NCBI RefSeq assembly: GCF_032854445.1
Contig: NC_088306.1
Span: forward strand, 6,279,145-6,343,144
DNA from: Liolophura sinensis
Lineage: Eukaryota; Mollusca; Polyplacophora; Chitonida; Chitonidae
Direction of reading: 5' to 3'
Length of the DNA: 64,000 nucleotides
Shown here: positions 43,291-54,745 of the stretch, piece after piece
Position numbering within the stretch: position 1 is the stretch's first letter
How the letters are laid out: every line of letters begins with the position of its first letter
Notes under the pieces: generated by a model
The model's input: the letters and a program-made list of their open reading frames with translations, nothing else
The model's database searches: none
What the model was told of the DNA's origin: nothing
Position numbers and translations under genes: made by a program

Positions 43291-44347
43291 AATTAGGTAG
43301 TCATATGATGAAGATTAATTCAAACAGAATACTTAATAGCAATGAAACGAAATCGTGACATTTGTTGTAAACATGTTCTTCAAAGAATGGTTTGTATATT
43401 GTTCTTATAAAAGTGTTTATGTCAAAAGAATATTGACTTGTTATATTGTAAATGGAAAACCTGTCAGCCTGCTACCTTGAATTATGTGTATGGTACGGTC
43501 GTAAATCAGCACAGGCGAAATAAACAAGCAAAAATAAATCTGGATGTTATGCTATGCTCCTAACCTTTATATTTCTTCATGGCTGCATCTGTTTTCTTTT
43601 ACATGTACAAAGAAAACAACGAGCTGATGGACAAATATGAAAAGGTCACAGATGAATAATGAGGTTACCGTCCTTCATGTGGCTGAATTAAAATAAATAC
43701 TTCAGCTCTCCCAACCTGTGTTCTGAAAAAACACAGCCATTGCGAGGGTCAGGAATTCCCTGTTGTGAAATTCTACATTTCCAAACCGGTTGCTACTTTC
43801 TCAAAAGTTTCCAAAGATTCTGGTGTAGAGCCATTCGCGGTCACTTTGTGGTAATGGTGCATTTAGTACACAACAGACTTCTTCGAAACGCATGCCACTG
43901 AAGAATGAATGTAATGTAACACAATCACGTATCCTGCAAGCTTTGAATATGACTAAATACCAGTTCAATTTTACTAGTTGGGACAGATGCAGATTTACTT
44001 ACCTTGTTCTTCTGACTCCTACAGACAATTAGTTTTGCAACTCATTTAATGCCGCTTAGGATTTGAAGATACACTTCCAAAAAGTGTATTGGGATATGAG
44101 AAATTGATAGAATGATTGATATAGACTCCAAAACATATTAAAACACAATAGCCGGATCACATATATAGACAAATGTTAGGGGAGCACTGAAAATACATTT
44201 AAGGTGTATTAGGAAAAACCGGTTTGTAAAGAACGGCATAATTTGGGCAGGATACACATGGAGAGGATGGGACACGTCTGTTAGTCAGACAAAGCACTTA
44301 GGAGACATGTGATTGGGGACTTATACATATACAGCACAACCCTTTCA
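43291..44347. other. Unassigned AT-rich sequence
   Basis: No feature recognised. Confidence 0.4.
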
Positions 44348-44505
44348 TTTATTTTTTTTTATTTATTTGATTGGTGTCTTACGCCGCACTCAAGAATATT
44401 TCACTTATACGACGGCGACCAGCATTATGGTGAGTGGAAACCGGGCAGAGCCCGGGGGAAACCCACGACCATACGCAGGTTGCTGACAGACCTTCTCGCA
44501 ACCTT
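44348..44505 (-). mobile_element. SINE-A, head-truncated, minus strand
   Basis: ATTTATTTGATTGGTG tail, cttacgccgcactcaagaat, atttcacttatacgacggcg, accagcattatggtgagtgg, gcagagcccgggggaaaccc, acgaccatacgcaggttgct. It ends against an R1 copy. Confidence 0.85.
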
Positions 44506-44509
44506 TTCC

Positions 44510-44645
44510 TTGCCGACAGTGTAATAGCGGGCAGTTGGTCACACGTAGCCAGTGAAATACGGCTACTTGTAAATTTACATTAGTCAGGGTTTTATTTGAA
44601 CTGTGTATGTAAATGCATAAATAGTAGCAATTAATAGGCCCATAA
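44510..44645 (+). repeat. Dispersed repeat R1, copy g
   Basis: cagttggtcacacgtagcca, gtgaaatacggctacttgta, tagtcagggttttatttgaa, tgtaaatgcataaatagtag. Confidence 0.65.
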
Positions 44646-44648
44646 AAC

Positions 44649-44662
44649 GGAATATATAAATG

Positions 44663-44714
<52 letters not shown>

Positions 44715-44747
44715 CATTTATATATTCCATTTATATATTCCATTTTA
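44649..44747. repeat. (AT)n tract inside a perfect 22-bp inverted repeat
   Basis: Arms 44649-44670 (ggaatatataaatggaatat plus at) and 44707-44728 are exact reverse complements around about 36 bases of alternating AT. The right arm continues with an extra ttatatattcc repeat. It should form a cruciform or hairpin. Confidence 0.9.
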
Positions 44748-44956
44748 TAAAGTATTAGATGGAAATGAAGCCACCTTAGACGTAAAAGAAACTTTAATTA
44801 TAATAAATACAAATCAAGTCTCAATGGTTGCCATCGGCCCTAATATCGTATCTCATAATATTATGATATACCACATCCTTTAATCATTTATGTTGATTAA
44901 TTTTGTCCAATCATTTCATTTTTATTTCTCATTGGATACGTACAAATATTATGTCA

Positions 44957-45030
44957 GAGATTATCCGCAGGGTCATCCGTTCGATGTTAATAAAGACGCA
45001 TCGTCACTCGTCGCCCTGCGGATAGACACT
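44957..45030. repeat. Hairpin-forming inverted repeat
   Basis: TATCCGCAGGG at 44962-44972 and CCCTGCGGATA at 45014-45024 are exact reverse complements. Weaker pairing continues inward (cgatg with catcg) and outward (gag with ctc). GC-rich relative to the surroundings. Function unknown; it could be a short palindromic element. Confidence 0.6.
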
Positions 45031-45339
45031 CTTAGGTACTGATTTTTCTATTGTTCGCTACTTAACAGCTTTATACAAGTACGACCTTGTTCCCAGTAAC
45101 AATTTATCCATGTATTATGCCATGTAACTAAACCACTGCCTGTTTTTACATGTACGTAACATGTTCCTTAGTTACTGGTAACACACCCTATATAAAGACC
45201 TCTGTGGAGATTCATATATTCCTTGAAAATAACATGAAGTTGGATACTGCAGCTGGAATGTAGAAAGTTATTACGGGTTTACATTACTGGGTTTTCGTTT
45301 TCCTCATACGTCGAATATATTTAAGAACACCATCCAAAT

Positions 45340-45635
45340 AAGAGGCGTGTGGCCCATACAATTCAGACGCGTGGGCCATACAGTTGAGACGCGTGGGCCA
45401 TACAGTTGAGATGTTTGGGCCATTCAGTTGAGATGTCTGGGCCATACAGGTGAGATGCGTAGGCCATACAGGTGAGACGTGTGGGCCATACAGGTGAGAT
45501 GTGTGGGTCATACACTTGAGATGTGTGGGCCATACAGGTGAGATGCGTGGGTCATATAGTTAAGATGTGTGAGCCATACACTTGAGATGTGTGGGCCATA
45601 GAGTTGAGATGTGTGGGCCATACGGTTGAGATCCG
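45340..45635. repeat. Minisatellite, 22-bp unit, about 13 copies
   Basis: Unit of the form gtgggccatacagttgagacgc; GTGGG starts at 45371 and 45393. The repeated minus-strand peptides (SHLYGPHVSPVW-like, 22-residue period) are a by-product, because three 22-bp units make 22 codons. Confidence 0.9.
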
Positions 45636-45639
45636 ACCT

Positions 45640-46449
45640 TGCATGGGGACTTGAAATAAGGAAGAAGCAGACTGGAAATCTCAAACGACGTGGTGATCGT
45701 GGCATGGTATTGCGTATTGTGAATTCACCTGATGACATGGCCTTGTAAACCCACCTGCCTTCCTGGACTTCAACAGACCACAGGCGAATTACTTACCGAC
45801 GTGGTTTTTGTTTGTCAACTCCAACTCGCTTTGAAAAACAAGCGTTTGTTCATTTTAAATTCTGGGTTCAACCACTCTGCTATCATACCGTTAGAACAAA
45901 ATTTCTGAAAATATAGAGGCAGCTTTAAACAGAGCAGGATTCGGATATGTGGCTGACGGAGAGCCCTGTGATCGGTCCTCTATGAGAGAACCTTTGTGTC
46001 CGGATAAACCACAGCCCACCCTTTGTCAGGTTGGCCTTAACACTTCTACAATATGTACAGGTATCAATCCCCGTCAAAGCAGCTTAATACACCTCACTGA
46101 GTAAGGGTCTGACGCATTAACCTGTTGAAGGAAGAAAACTGATAAAGTGATGTTTTTGCATTTGTATCAATATTTACTGTCAAAACTACACGCCAATATA
46201 TTCTGAATATAAAATTTTGCTTCGTTTTGTGTTGGTGCATAATTGTTACCTACAGTTGACATCTGTATAAAAAAGGCATTTGGTCTAAAGGGATATCTTC
46301 ACGATTTGGCTGTAATATAGCGTCCTAAGTGTGTGCCGTTAAGACACACCTATTCAATTTAACTGTGCCTGTATGTTACTCAAATGACCAAGTTGACAGT
46401 AAGTTAATATCTTGCATTGTGCCTGAAAACCCCAAGATGAAGTCTAATC
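45640..46449. other. Unassigned sequence
   Basis: No feature recognised. Confidence 0.4.
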
Positions 46450-46451
46450 TA

Positions 46452-46858
46452 TGATGGCTGATAAGGTCCACAGTATGCTACCGTAATATCACGGGCGATG
46501 AAGCGAAGGGGCGAACTTGCGATGCGAAAGGGTAAAAAGACAATAATCCCAAGTTGCGATGCGAAACTGTCTTTAACAATTGTCTTTAACAATCGGGTTA
46601 TGCAGAGCTCTACAGTGATCTCAGCTTCACCCAAAGCTTACACTCTATTGTGCAATAAAGTACTTTTCCCAACTATACGATTTATTTTCAACAGTTTGTT
46701 TATTTATTTAGCTGCGCAGTAATCACTGGCGCAGTAGGAAATTGTTCACGTACCTGGTTTTCATACACCCGAATTTGCATCGCAACACCGCCCCTTCGCC
46801 CCTTCGCTCCATCGTCCTACGTATTCTGGAGGCATTCTGTGGCGCTTATCAGCCAACA
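46452..46858. mobile_element. MITE with ~75-bp imperfect terminal inverted repeats and TA flanks
   Basis: The left end TGATGGCTGATAAGGTCCAC, then agtatgct, GGCGATGAAGCGAAGGGGCG, aligns with the reverse complement of the right end TGTTGGCTGATAAGCGCCAC, then agaatgcc, GACGATGGAGCGAAGGGGCG. Both ends are flanked by TA (46450-46451 and 46859-46860), as expected for Tc1/mariner-type insertion. The 407-bp interior lacks a transposase and contains a direct repeat of ttgcgatgcgaaa. Superfamily is inferred from the TA. Confidence 0.75.
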
Positions 46859-46860
46859 TA

Positions 46861-47879
46861 CTAAACGATTAAGAAATTTCCCTGTAGAGCCAGAAATCTG
46901 CATATTTCCAGTTTAAAAAAAGCCTAGAAAAGATCATTGACTGCTTGAAACCATAAAGCATACTGAGAAATTCATGTCTTTTAATTTTAACTGGATCAAA
47001 GGCAAGCTTTTTACAGAAGATTCAACACGGTTTTTCACCAATGCCGAACAATGAATTGACAAGCAAAAGATGGCAGAACTTTTGCGATATTGCCGTGACA
47101 TTTCTTATTAAATTGCTAAAGGAAAGATATCAAAATACAATGGGGTATAAAATACCTGTCAGAAAAATCAGCGGGTTAAAAATTCAGGTGTAAATACATC
47201 ACGAAAATCTGCATATGCTGTCTGTATCAATCAGAAACCGAAGCGTTAAAGATATCACTTTCCTGGTGTGGGGAGTTCTGTCAGTTACTTATTACACAAA
47301 TTTTGTTAGAGCTTTCACACTGACGCGGCATTACATTACACTTAAAATGCAAACACAATTTTCTGAAAAACACCTCTGGTTCTGATCGTAAACTTTTCAG
47401 ACAATTTTGTGTGTGGTTTTATCCAACCTACATCTGCTGTATAGGCTAGGAGGCAGGTGTTATCAAGGGAGATAGACTGTCTGTCTGCTCTGTGAGGACG
47501 CCATATTTCCTTTAGACTCGTCTGCTCCAAGCATCGGAAGGGTGTCAACGTCGCCATCAGACAGATGTTATAGTTCTTGTGACTGCCGCTTCTTAGTGTC
47601 AATCAGAAGATATTTCACAAGCTGGGATAGTGATCCCAGATTTGCAAAGTCTACTGTTAATATGAAAGATTTCATTCAATATCTTTAAGCCCTCTTGCCG
47701 TTAATGTATCCAAAAGCCTGCTACATTGAAATAGAAAACAAAACATTTCTTTGATCCGGCAAAAAGACATTCATGTATCAACTCATTTAAGATGGAAATC
47801 TGCGTACCTTATTCAAAGCAGTCCTCGTCAGAAAACATGGCTAACAAACTTTCTTTTAGGTCAAAAGGATACGCATATT
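46861..47879. other. Unassigned sequence
   Basis: No feature recognised. Confidence 0.4.
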
Positions 47880-49290
47880 GTTTCTGTCATGTTTCGAATA
47901 TGGAAATCTTGATATCTTAGTCACCTGTCAAGACTGTCATATAAAAAAGAGCAGATGTGAGGAGTTATTTCCATAGGAAAGGTCAGTCTGGGGTGTCCCT
48001 GTAAGTGGGTAAGTCAATGACCCGGCCAAAAAACAACAGGAGTTGAAATTTATTAGTACTGGACAGTTAGGACAAGCTCAGCTAGGTTACACGCTGGCAA
48101 TAATTCATGCCAATTACCTCTCACTTTATTTCTAATATTGTTTGCACTTTGGATTAGTCCAGTCTTCACAGGATTGGTCGGCTTATAAAGAGGTTTGCGC
48201 AGAACGATTTAGTGACAATGGCTCATTAATTGATGTTTGCATTGATTGTCCCTTTGTTCGTTTTTAATGCTATTTTATGTTAAATGAGATGACAAGATAG
48301 CATGTGGAGTAATCCTAGACTCGTGGCGACCAATAAATTGCAAATAACATTACTATGTTTTTACTTAATTCTCCCCTGGTGGAGGTGAAGCTTGGAGGTG
48401 TAATTTACTACTGTTTAGGTATTTCCATGGCGATTGCTTTTATTTAACAGAGCTCAAGAATAGTTCGCACACAATACCGCGGTGACTTTCATATATGCAT
48501 GAAAGCACTTGCAGTTTTTTCGCAGTATGGACGGTCTTTCGCCAGTATGACGCATAGATATAGGTCTAGTTCAATATATATTCGATGTTTATGGAATGCA
48601 AACCATCTTCAACGAACTTCATGTGAGATGCCTTATCTTAAACGACGTCTGCCAGAGGCAATTCAGTTTACTTTGTAATCCACACTTACATCAAATATTG
48701 CCACAATGATGAAGTGACGCGACCTAGAGCGCTGTTTATGGACTTGTACAGGCAAATCTAGTAAAAGAAGCAAACCGAAAAAGTGCAATACTATACACAC
48801 AAATAACGGTGTGAAAACGTTTATGCTACCATAACCGAAATATTCGTTTTCGGTTTATACTTCTTCTAAGATACTTCTTTTCAATTCTACTGATGTTTTT
48901 AGAGCACACGTCCTTGTTACATGTATCAGTGGTGCAAACAGTTGGGTTTCGGGAATAATGGACACTGTGGGAGCCATAGGAGGTCAACTATTTTCCAGCT
49001 GCCAACTCTGTCAAGCACATACAAGCTGTCAGCAATTGTTTTCATAGACAAGGTCATTCGTGGCGCCTGCAGTTGGCAGTCAACGAACTAACCCCGGATA
49101 ACTGCCACGCAGGAACTCATTCCTTCTTTTGTCGATGTTCTGTACTGTGTTGTTCATCCCAGCTGGCACATTTGATAACTCCTCGAAATAGTATCCGATT
49201 TCGATAAACCTGGCGTAGAAGCTCACTGTGCATGAAGTTGTTACTAATTTCCTTGAGTGTGTTTATTCTTTGGATTCCACGCGATAAATG
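47880..49290 (+). repeat. Duplicated segment, copy A
   Basis: Matches 51535-52965 in the same order and orientation. Anchors: agagcagatgtgaggagtta (47950), aacaacaggagttgaaattt (48032), tgatgtttttagagcacacg (48891), gtcagcaattgttttcatag (49029), cgataaacctggcgtagaag (49202). Divergence and indels are substantial, so the duplication is old. A 99-codon frame at 49232 starting MKLLLISLSVFILWIPRDKC looks like a signal peptide, but its ATG and frame are absent from copy B, which argues against a gene. Confidence 0.65.
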
Positions 49291-50094
49291 CCACAATTTT
49301 GATAGACTATTCTCTAGACTTCAGCATACATTTTCTCTTTGGCTAAAATGTTCTGAAATAGCGTCATCACATGAAATCATAACTTTTGGAGATATCTATC
49401 GGAGTTATGTAGATCCAGCTGAGCTACTGTGGATTTCACATTATCAACAATTTTCACTGCACGGAGACTGTCATATTCTACCGTTACAGCTGTATTCGGA
49501 CAGATCATCATGTGTGTTCTTATTCACATAGCACTCCAGTAAGACAGCACTGTAACTACATGTCTGTCGACAATGAGTAGGAGATCATGCGAAACTGATG
49601 ATTAAATACGTTAACAGGTTCTGATAGTACGAGAGCTCCCTTTCCGGTTATCCATTCAACACTTTTTCTCTTCTGACGGGTAGTAAAAGTAATGCCGTGT
49701 ATAATGGTTAGGTTTATGACCGGCCTGCTGTACGGAGATAACAATATGGCAAGGTCGGTTATTGTTGACGGAAATCCCAAGTAAACAAGAAACCGAATCC
49801 TTTGCTAATGGTATGGACAACCTTACAGTGTCAGCATAAGAGCTTGTCCTAACATAAAACGCTGCTGGTCAGGTGGCAAAATACGGAACGAGGCGTGTGA
49901 TGGATTATAAAGCGTGTGTTAGTCTCACGTGAAAGCAAAATCGTCCGGCACCCTAAGAACTAATGTATGTCTGCGATTAAAGTTAGGCGGCATTTTATCG
50001 TGAGCGCTAAAATTCTATCATATCAAAACGTTTTGAAAAGGCGCGAGAATGTGATTTATCAGAAGTTTATTAGCAGTCCAATGAAAAGTCATTT
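49291..50094. other. Unassigned sequence
   Basis: Apart from the 49232-49531 frame discussed with duplicate A, no feature recognised. Confidence 0.4.
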
Positions 50095-50285
50095 AATATA
50101 GTTAAGACGTACAGCATACAGGGAAAAACAGAGCAGCGACGACAGTGTAAAAGCTGGCAAATGGTCACACGTAACCGGTGAAATACGGCTTCCTCTCAGT
50201 TTACTACCGGTTTTTTCTGTTCTTGCAAATGCTTAAACAGTTTAAGTAGAATTACATGTCACAATAAAAAACAATGCAGTTACAT
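50095..50285 (+). repeat. Dispersed repeat R1, copy h
   Basis: aagacgtacagcatacaggg, gagcagcgacgacagtgtaa, ggcaaatggtcacacgtaac, cggtgaaatacggcttcc, tgcaaatgcttaaacag. One of the best preserved cores. Confidence 0.7.
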
Positions 50286-50429
50286 TACTACGATCACATG
50301 ACTACGGCTTCATAATGTATGACAAAGTCAAGTTGTAACGATTCAAACGATTTTTTCGTGGAAATTGTCACAAAAACATTCGTTGAAATGCTGCAGGTAA
50401 ATGTTTCAGGTGTTTCATTGTTCTATTTC

Positions 50430-50630
50430 ACTACTGCAGTCGCTGTGAATTCAAGTCCAACTCACGCCAGAGATTTCTCTCTGAACGTAGGTGGGGAGTT
50501 CTGCCAGACACCTGCGGGTGTCACCCGGCTTGCCCATTCAGTGAGGTTTCCTCCCACCATACTGCTGGCTCCCGTTATATAGGTTAAATATTCTTACGCA
50601 CGGCTGGAAAAAAAAAATCAAATAAATAGA
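50430..50630 (+). mobile_element. SINE-A, head-truncated, diverged
   Basis: gcagtcgctgtgaattcaag, tccaactcacgcc, gaggtttcctcccaccatac, tgctggctcccgttatatag, taaatattcttacgcacgg, an A-run, then AATAAATAG. Confidence 0.75.
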
Positions 50631-51125
50631 TTTCGAGGCTGATAAGTGTGTTTGATGGAATCGCCATTTAGCGTGATAATTTCACTTGGTTAATATATGT
50701 ACAAAAGTTTCTAAAGGCTCAAAAAGCCTACAATGGCAAATGGTTGGTGGTATAAACATATAGAAAATCCTATTGCCAGAACACGTTCGAACACAAAGGT
50801 CTTGTTTCGAACTCTTAAGGCACGACTTTGATTTCCTTTTAAAATGTGAACAATTATATGCACGCGACAGGATCTTGATGCCGTATTAAAGTTCTCTCCT
50901 TTGTGTGACCTACATAACGTTATTCTTGTCACTTGTTTTTAATCATTTTGTTAAATCCTAAAGCACTAATCCTATAGACGTAGATTTTGTTTCGTTAGTA
51001 AATTAATAGAATTCGAGAATTCCACCATTATAGAAAATCATAGTGCATTGAATTCACTGGATTATAACTAACGATGATACTTTTTTGGATTGAAGGTATT
51101 AACTATAGATGTTATAGGTTCTTAT
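50631..51125. other. Unassigned sequence
   Basis: No feature recognised. Confidence 0.4.
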
Positions 51126-51278
51126 ATTTATTTATTTGTTTCAATAATGTTTTACGCCGTACTGACGAATATTTCATTTATACGCGGCGGCGGCCAGCAT
51201 TGTGGTGGGATGAAACCGCTCAGCGTCCTGGAAAACCCACGACCATCCACAGGTTGCTGCCAGACCATCCCACGTACG
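51126..51278 (-). mobile_element. SINE-A, head-truncated, minus strand
   Basis: ATTTATTTATTTGTTT tail, gttttacgccgtactgacga, atttcatttatacgcggcgg, cggccagcattgtggtggga, acccacgaccatccacaggt, tgctgccagaccatcccacg. Confidence 0.85.
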
Positions 51279-51534
51279 TTGTACTTTATAAGATAACACA
51301 AAAAACATAACCTGATCAGCTATAACCAGAAACCAACTCGAGTCAACTACATTAAGGTAACACATAAAAGTCGATTTTAGAGAAGGCGAGGAAACACGTT
51401 TGCAAATTTTCGCAGAGAAAATAACTTCACTAAGATAACACTTTAAAAAACTTAGCACTGCATCACAATCCGTATGACATAATTTCCGTGTACCCTGTAC
51501 AAAGTAGTCCGGGTCAACAAACTCGCCAGGAGGA

Positions 51535-52965
51535 TAAGGATGTTCTGTCATGTTTCTGATAGGGAAATCTTAATCACCTGTCAAGGCTGTCACAGAAAGA
51601 GCAGATGTGAGGATTTATTTCCTCAGACAAGGTTAGTGTGGCGTGTGCATGTAAATGGGATAGTCAACGATCCTGCGAAAAACAACCGGAGTTGAAATTC
51701 GAACGAATTTCATGTACGATCATCTAAGCAGTCACACCAGCTCTGTTGACCGCGTATTGCGGCGAGAACGTTTGAGTCTAGCCTAAAAAATAATTAACTG
51801 TCCCCATTGTTCTGATTATGCCACCCACTGCAACACTTCTTTATTCCTATTTTAGGAATTCATAATAATTGCCAACACATACCTACGGTCGTATGCAGGG
51901 AATCTGGGACATACAGGATCCAGTGAACATAATGTCTCGATATTAGACGATCTTTTCTTCGCGGAAGCATAGTGAACTCTTTAACAATTCGGTTGCCAAG
52001 GTTTTCAGTACGTTAATATCGCATCCTGACAGACAATATCGGAAACACATCACCAGTTTGCCTTTATGTTGATGGAAATGAAAAGGACATTACCGTAGTT
52101 GGTATAATATAGTGCCGTGCTTTGTGCCCAAAGGCATCAAATATTTATAAATAGAAGAAATGGGATGACCTTGAACGCTGTATATAAAATTGTACACGGA
52201 ACTTAAGGGAAGAGAAATACAGATTTAGTTCAGAAGCATGACCAAAATTGACAATGTGAAAACTCTTATGGTATATTTACGAGTTTGATTTGTATAAACG
52301 GGGATATTCCTCTTTGCCTTAAAGATACTTCTGTGCCATTCCACCGATGTTTTCAGTAAACACGTCCTTGCTAGATGTATCAATGGTGCAGGCAATTTCG
52401 CTTCGAGAATACTGGACAATGCGGGAACTACAGTGGGTCAGCTGTTTACCAGCTGTCAGCAATTGTTTCCATAGATAACATCAGGTCGTGGCACCTGTAG
52501 TTGGCACAGTTAACGACCTACATATTTCCCTAGATAACTGCCGGGAATTCACTCATTCGTTCGTCGATTTTCGGTACTGAGGCAATGTTACGTGTTTTGT
52601 CGCCTGAGCTATTATATATGAGGTTTTCGTTAATTCCACAACGGTTTATCCGGGAAGTTTACGATTTCTGGATGTCTGAGGAGGCGAAGATCGTAAAAAC
52701 TGAGTCCGGATGGCATATATAAAAACGAATGTGGGTCTAGATGGTCATTCTTTGTTCCAGGCTTTCGCGAAATAAAACGATATTAACTTGGTTGTTTTCA
52801 TCATCCTAGCTGTCACATTCTAACAACTCATCGAAATAGTGTCTGATTTTGATAAACCTGGTGTGGAAGTTCACTGTGCGTTTGAGCTCCTACCCGATCC
52901 GTGGATAAGTTGCTAATGATTCCCTTGGATTGGTCGTTGGTTTCCACGTAATAAATGTCATCTTT
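51535..52965 (+). repeat. Duplicated segment, copy B
   Basis: Anchors matching copy A: agagcagatgtgaggattta (51598), aacaaccggagttgaaattc (51680), cgatgttttcagtaaacacg (52344), gtcagcaattgtttccatag (52455), tgataaacctggtgtggaag (52850). The copy-A start codon region is replaced by a different sequence here. Confidence 0.65.
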
Positions 52966-53429
52966 GCTTCACTTATTAAGTTAGTGACACCAGATCTGGT
53001 TTGAAAAAAGTTTGCATTTTCTTCTGATTCTCTCTATCTCACAACTCCATCAGTGCGCGGAAGATTACATGCCAGAGTAATGGCTTGACAAAACAGAAGG
53101 TGTGTGATACCACCCACAGAAAACCAACTCCCGTCACCCTGCGCCTGGCAAACCTTCCTCGCTAAATGTCGCAGCCCAAACATCGACAGCTATATTCGAA
53201 TAGGCATGTGATTTACGTTGAGTGTTGTTCTAGTATCCACGTACTCCACAGTACCGGTATTGCTAGCCAATTCCGCAACTACGACGGCGCAAAATTTGGC
53301 AGCAGAGCGGCCAAGAGCCAACTCCGTTGGCGAGAATTCTCTTTAGAACACCAGGGGAGGGTGACACAGCTAGTTTTGTCAGTGGGCTTGGACGTTCTTG
53401 TCAAAAGGTGTTGTACTAATGAACAAAAG
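52966..53429. other. Unassigned sequence
   Basis: Opposing short frames at 53166-53497 without recognisable protein. Confidence 0.35.
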
Positions 53430-53552
53430 CATGACAATAATTGTCTGTGATAGTGAAAAGGCCAGTGGTGGGACAATAATTGACAATGGAAGTGCAAAGG
53501 TCAGTGGTGTCACAATAGTTGACTATAACTGTGCAAAGGCCATTGGTGCTCC
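53430..53552 (+). repeat. 39-bp tandem repeat, three diverged units
   Basis: acaataatt starts at 53434 and 53473, and acaatagtt at 53512, giving an exact 39-base spacing. Each unit ends gcaaaggtcagtggtg or similar. The frames open on both strands here follow from the 13-codon period. Confidence 0.8.
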
Positions 53553-54527
53553 AAAAAAGAAATTTATCATCTCTGTATTGATCTGATGAGAAAAACAAGT
53601 TACACCTTTAATGCAGTTTTAACTGCTTTAGCGCAGCAACATGTATCCGATTTTCTGACAAGTGCACAAACTCATCAACACGTGCAATATTAACTTACTA
53701 CCTATAGCCTCTTCGTCATATCTCACGCAGCAGGAAACTTTCATAGACATTTATAACTCGAGTCCGTCCTAATGTTTGGTATACACCGATTCCACATGTT
53801 ATCATTTATTAAAAGATGTCAAAATGTGGACCGCTAAACCCTCTTTTAACAAGAATCCCTCCCTTGATAATGTCGAATCGATAAATGCCACTGACGTCCG
53901 AAATGCTTCTTGCTCGAACCTCAGGAAGGGTACGTGCAGGCTCCTCGAAAGTTAAACTGTGGACAATGAAATCTATTGACTAGACTAACCTTACTTTTAA
54001 AGGCCAAAAAGAGCAAAAACACAAAAGTAAAAAAAAAAAAAATACAACAGAGATCAAAAAGTACCGTTGGAATAGCCAGCACGTACCTTGCGTACGTTAG
54101 TTCTACTTGTTGGATACAAAGGCTTAAACGGCTAGATTACTGTCCAAAAATGGTTTACCCATGCTGGGTTTGACCATATTTACATTTAAGGTGTGTTAAG
54201 TAATCACCAGATACCAATTGCAAGGTTAGGTTCGAGCTCTTAGTGAAATTTCCCTCCTGGATTTAGGTTAGACCTAAGCTTTGTGTTACGTAATTACGCT
54301 CAGCTAACTTTTGGGTGATACAGCGTTTGACACACTTCACCCGGACGAAGCCCTATACAATTTGCTGATTAAAACCTGGTATATTTCGCGTGAATATCAG
54401 CCATAAACTTGTCGATTTTTTAACTTCGGATAATGAATTGTGGACGACTATAGAATATCCACTACCACGCCGAAGATCCACTCTTTGTCGATTTTGATGC
54501 GAAATAAATGTGAAGTATTATTTATTT
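53553..54527. other. Unassigned sequence
   Basis: Includes an A-run near 54030. No gene or repeat recognised. Confidence 0.4.
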
Positions 54528-54745
54528 TGGGGCCTCCGTGGTCGAGGCGATTAGCACGCCAGCGCGGCACAATGGCCCAGGGCCTCCCACCAACGCGGTC
54601 ACTGTGATTTCCTCTGGCTTCCTCTTCACTTGTAAGGGTGAAGGTCTCGCAGCAGCCAGCGGGTGGATGTGGGTTTCTCTCGGGCTCTGCCCGGTATCCT
54701 TTTTCACCATATTGCTGACCGTATAAGGAAAATAATGTTTTTGAT
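54528..54745 (+). mobile_element. SINE-A variant with a different tRNA-like head
   Basis: Head ggggcctccgtggtcgaggc, gattagcacgccagcgcggc, acaatggcc (A-box-like TGGTCGAGGCG) differs from the usual tggctcagttgg head. The body follows SINE-A (accaacgcggtcactgtg, ggcttcctcttcac, cgggctctgcccggtatcc, ccatattgctgaccgtata). The usual TACTCAAGAATATT section is lost or replaced at the 3' end. Confidence 0.7.

Noticed and set aside
45284-45738. Repetitive minus-strand frames (SHLYGPH type)
   Set aside because: Product of the 22-bp minisatellite; three units equal 22 codons.
49232-49531. 99-codon frame with a signal-peptide-like start
   Set aside because: Lies at the edge of duplicate A; the equivalent start and frame are absent from duplicate B and no family or splice context was seen.
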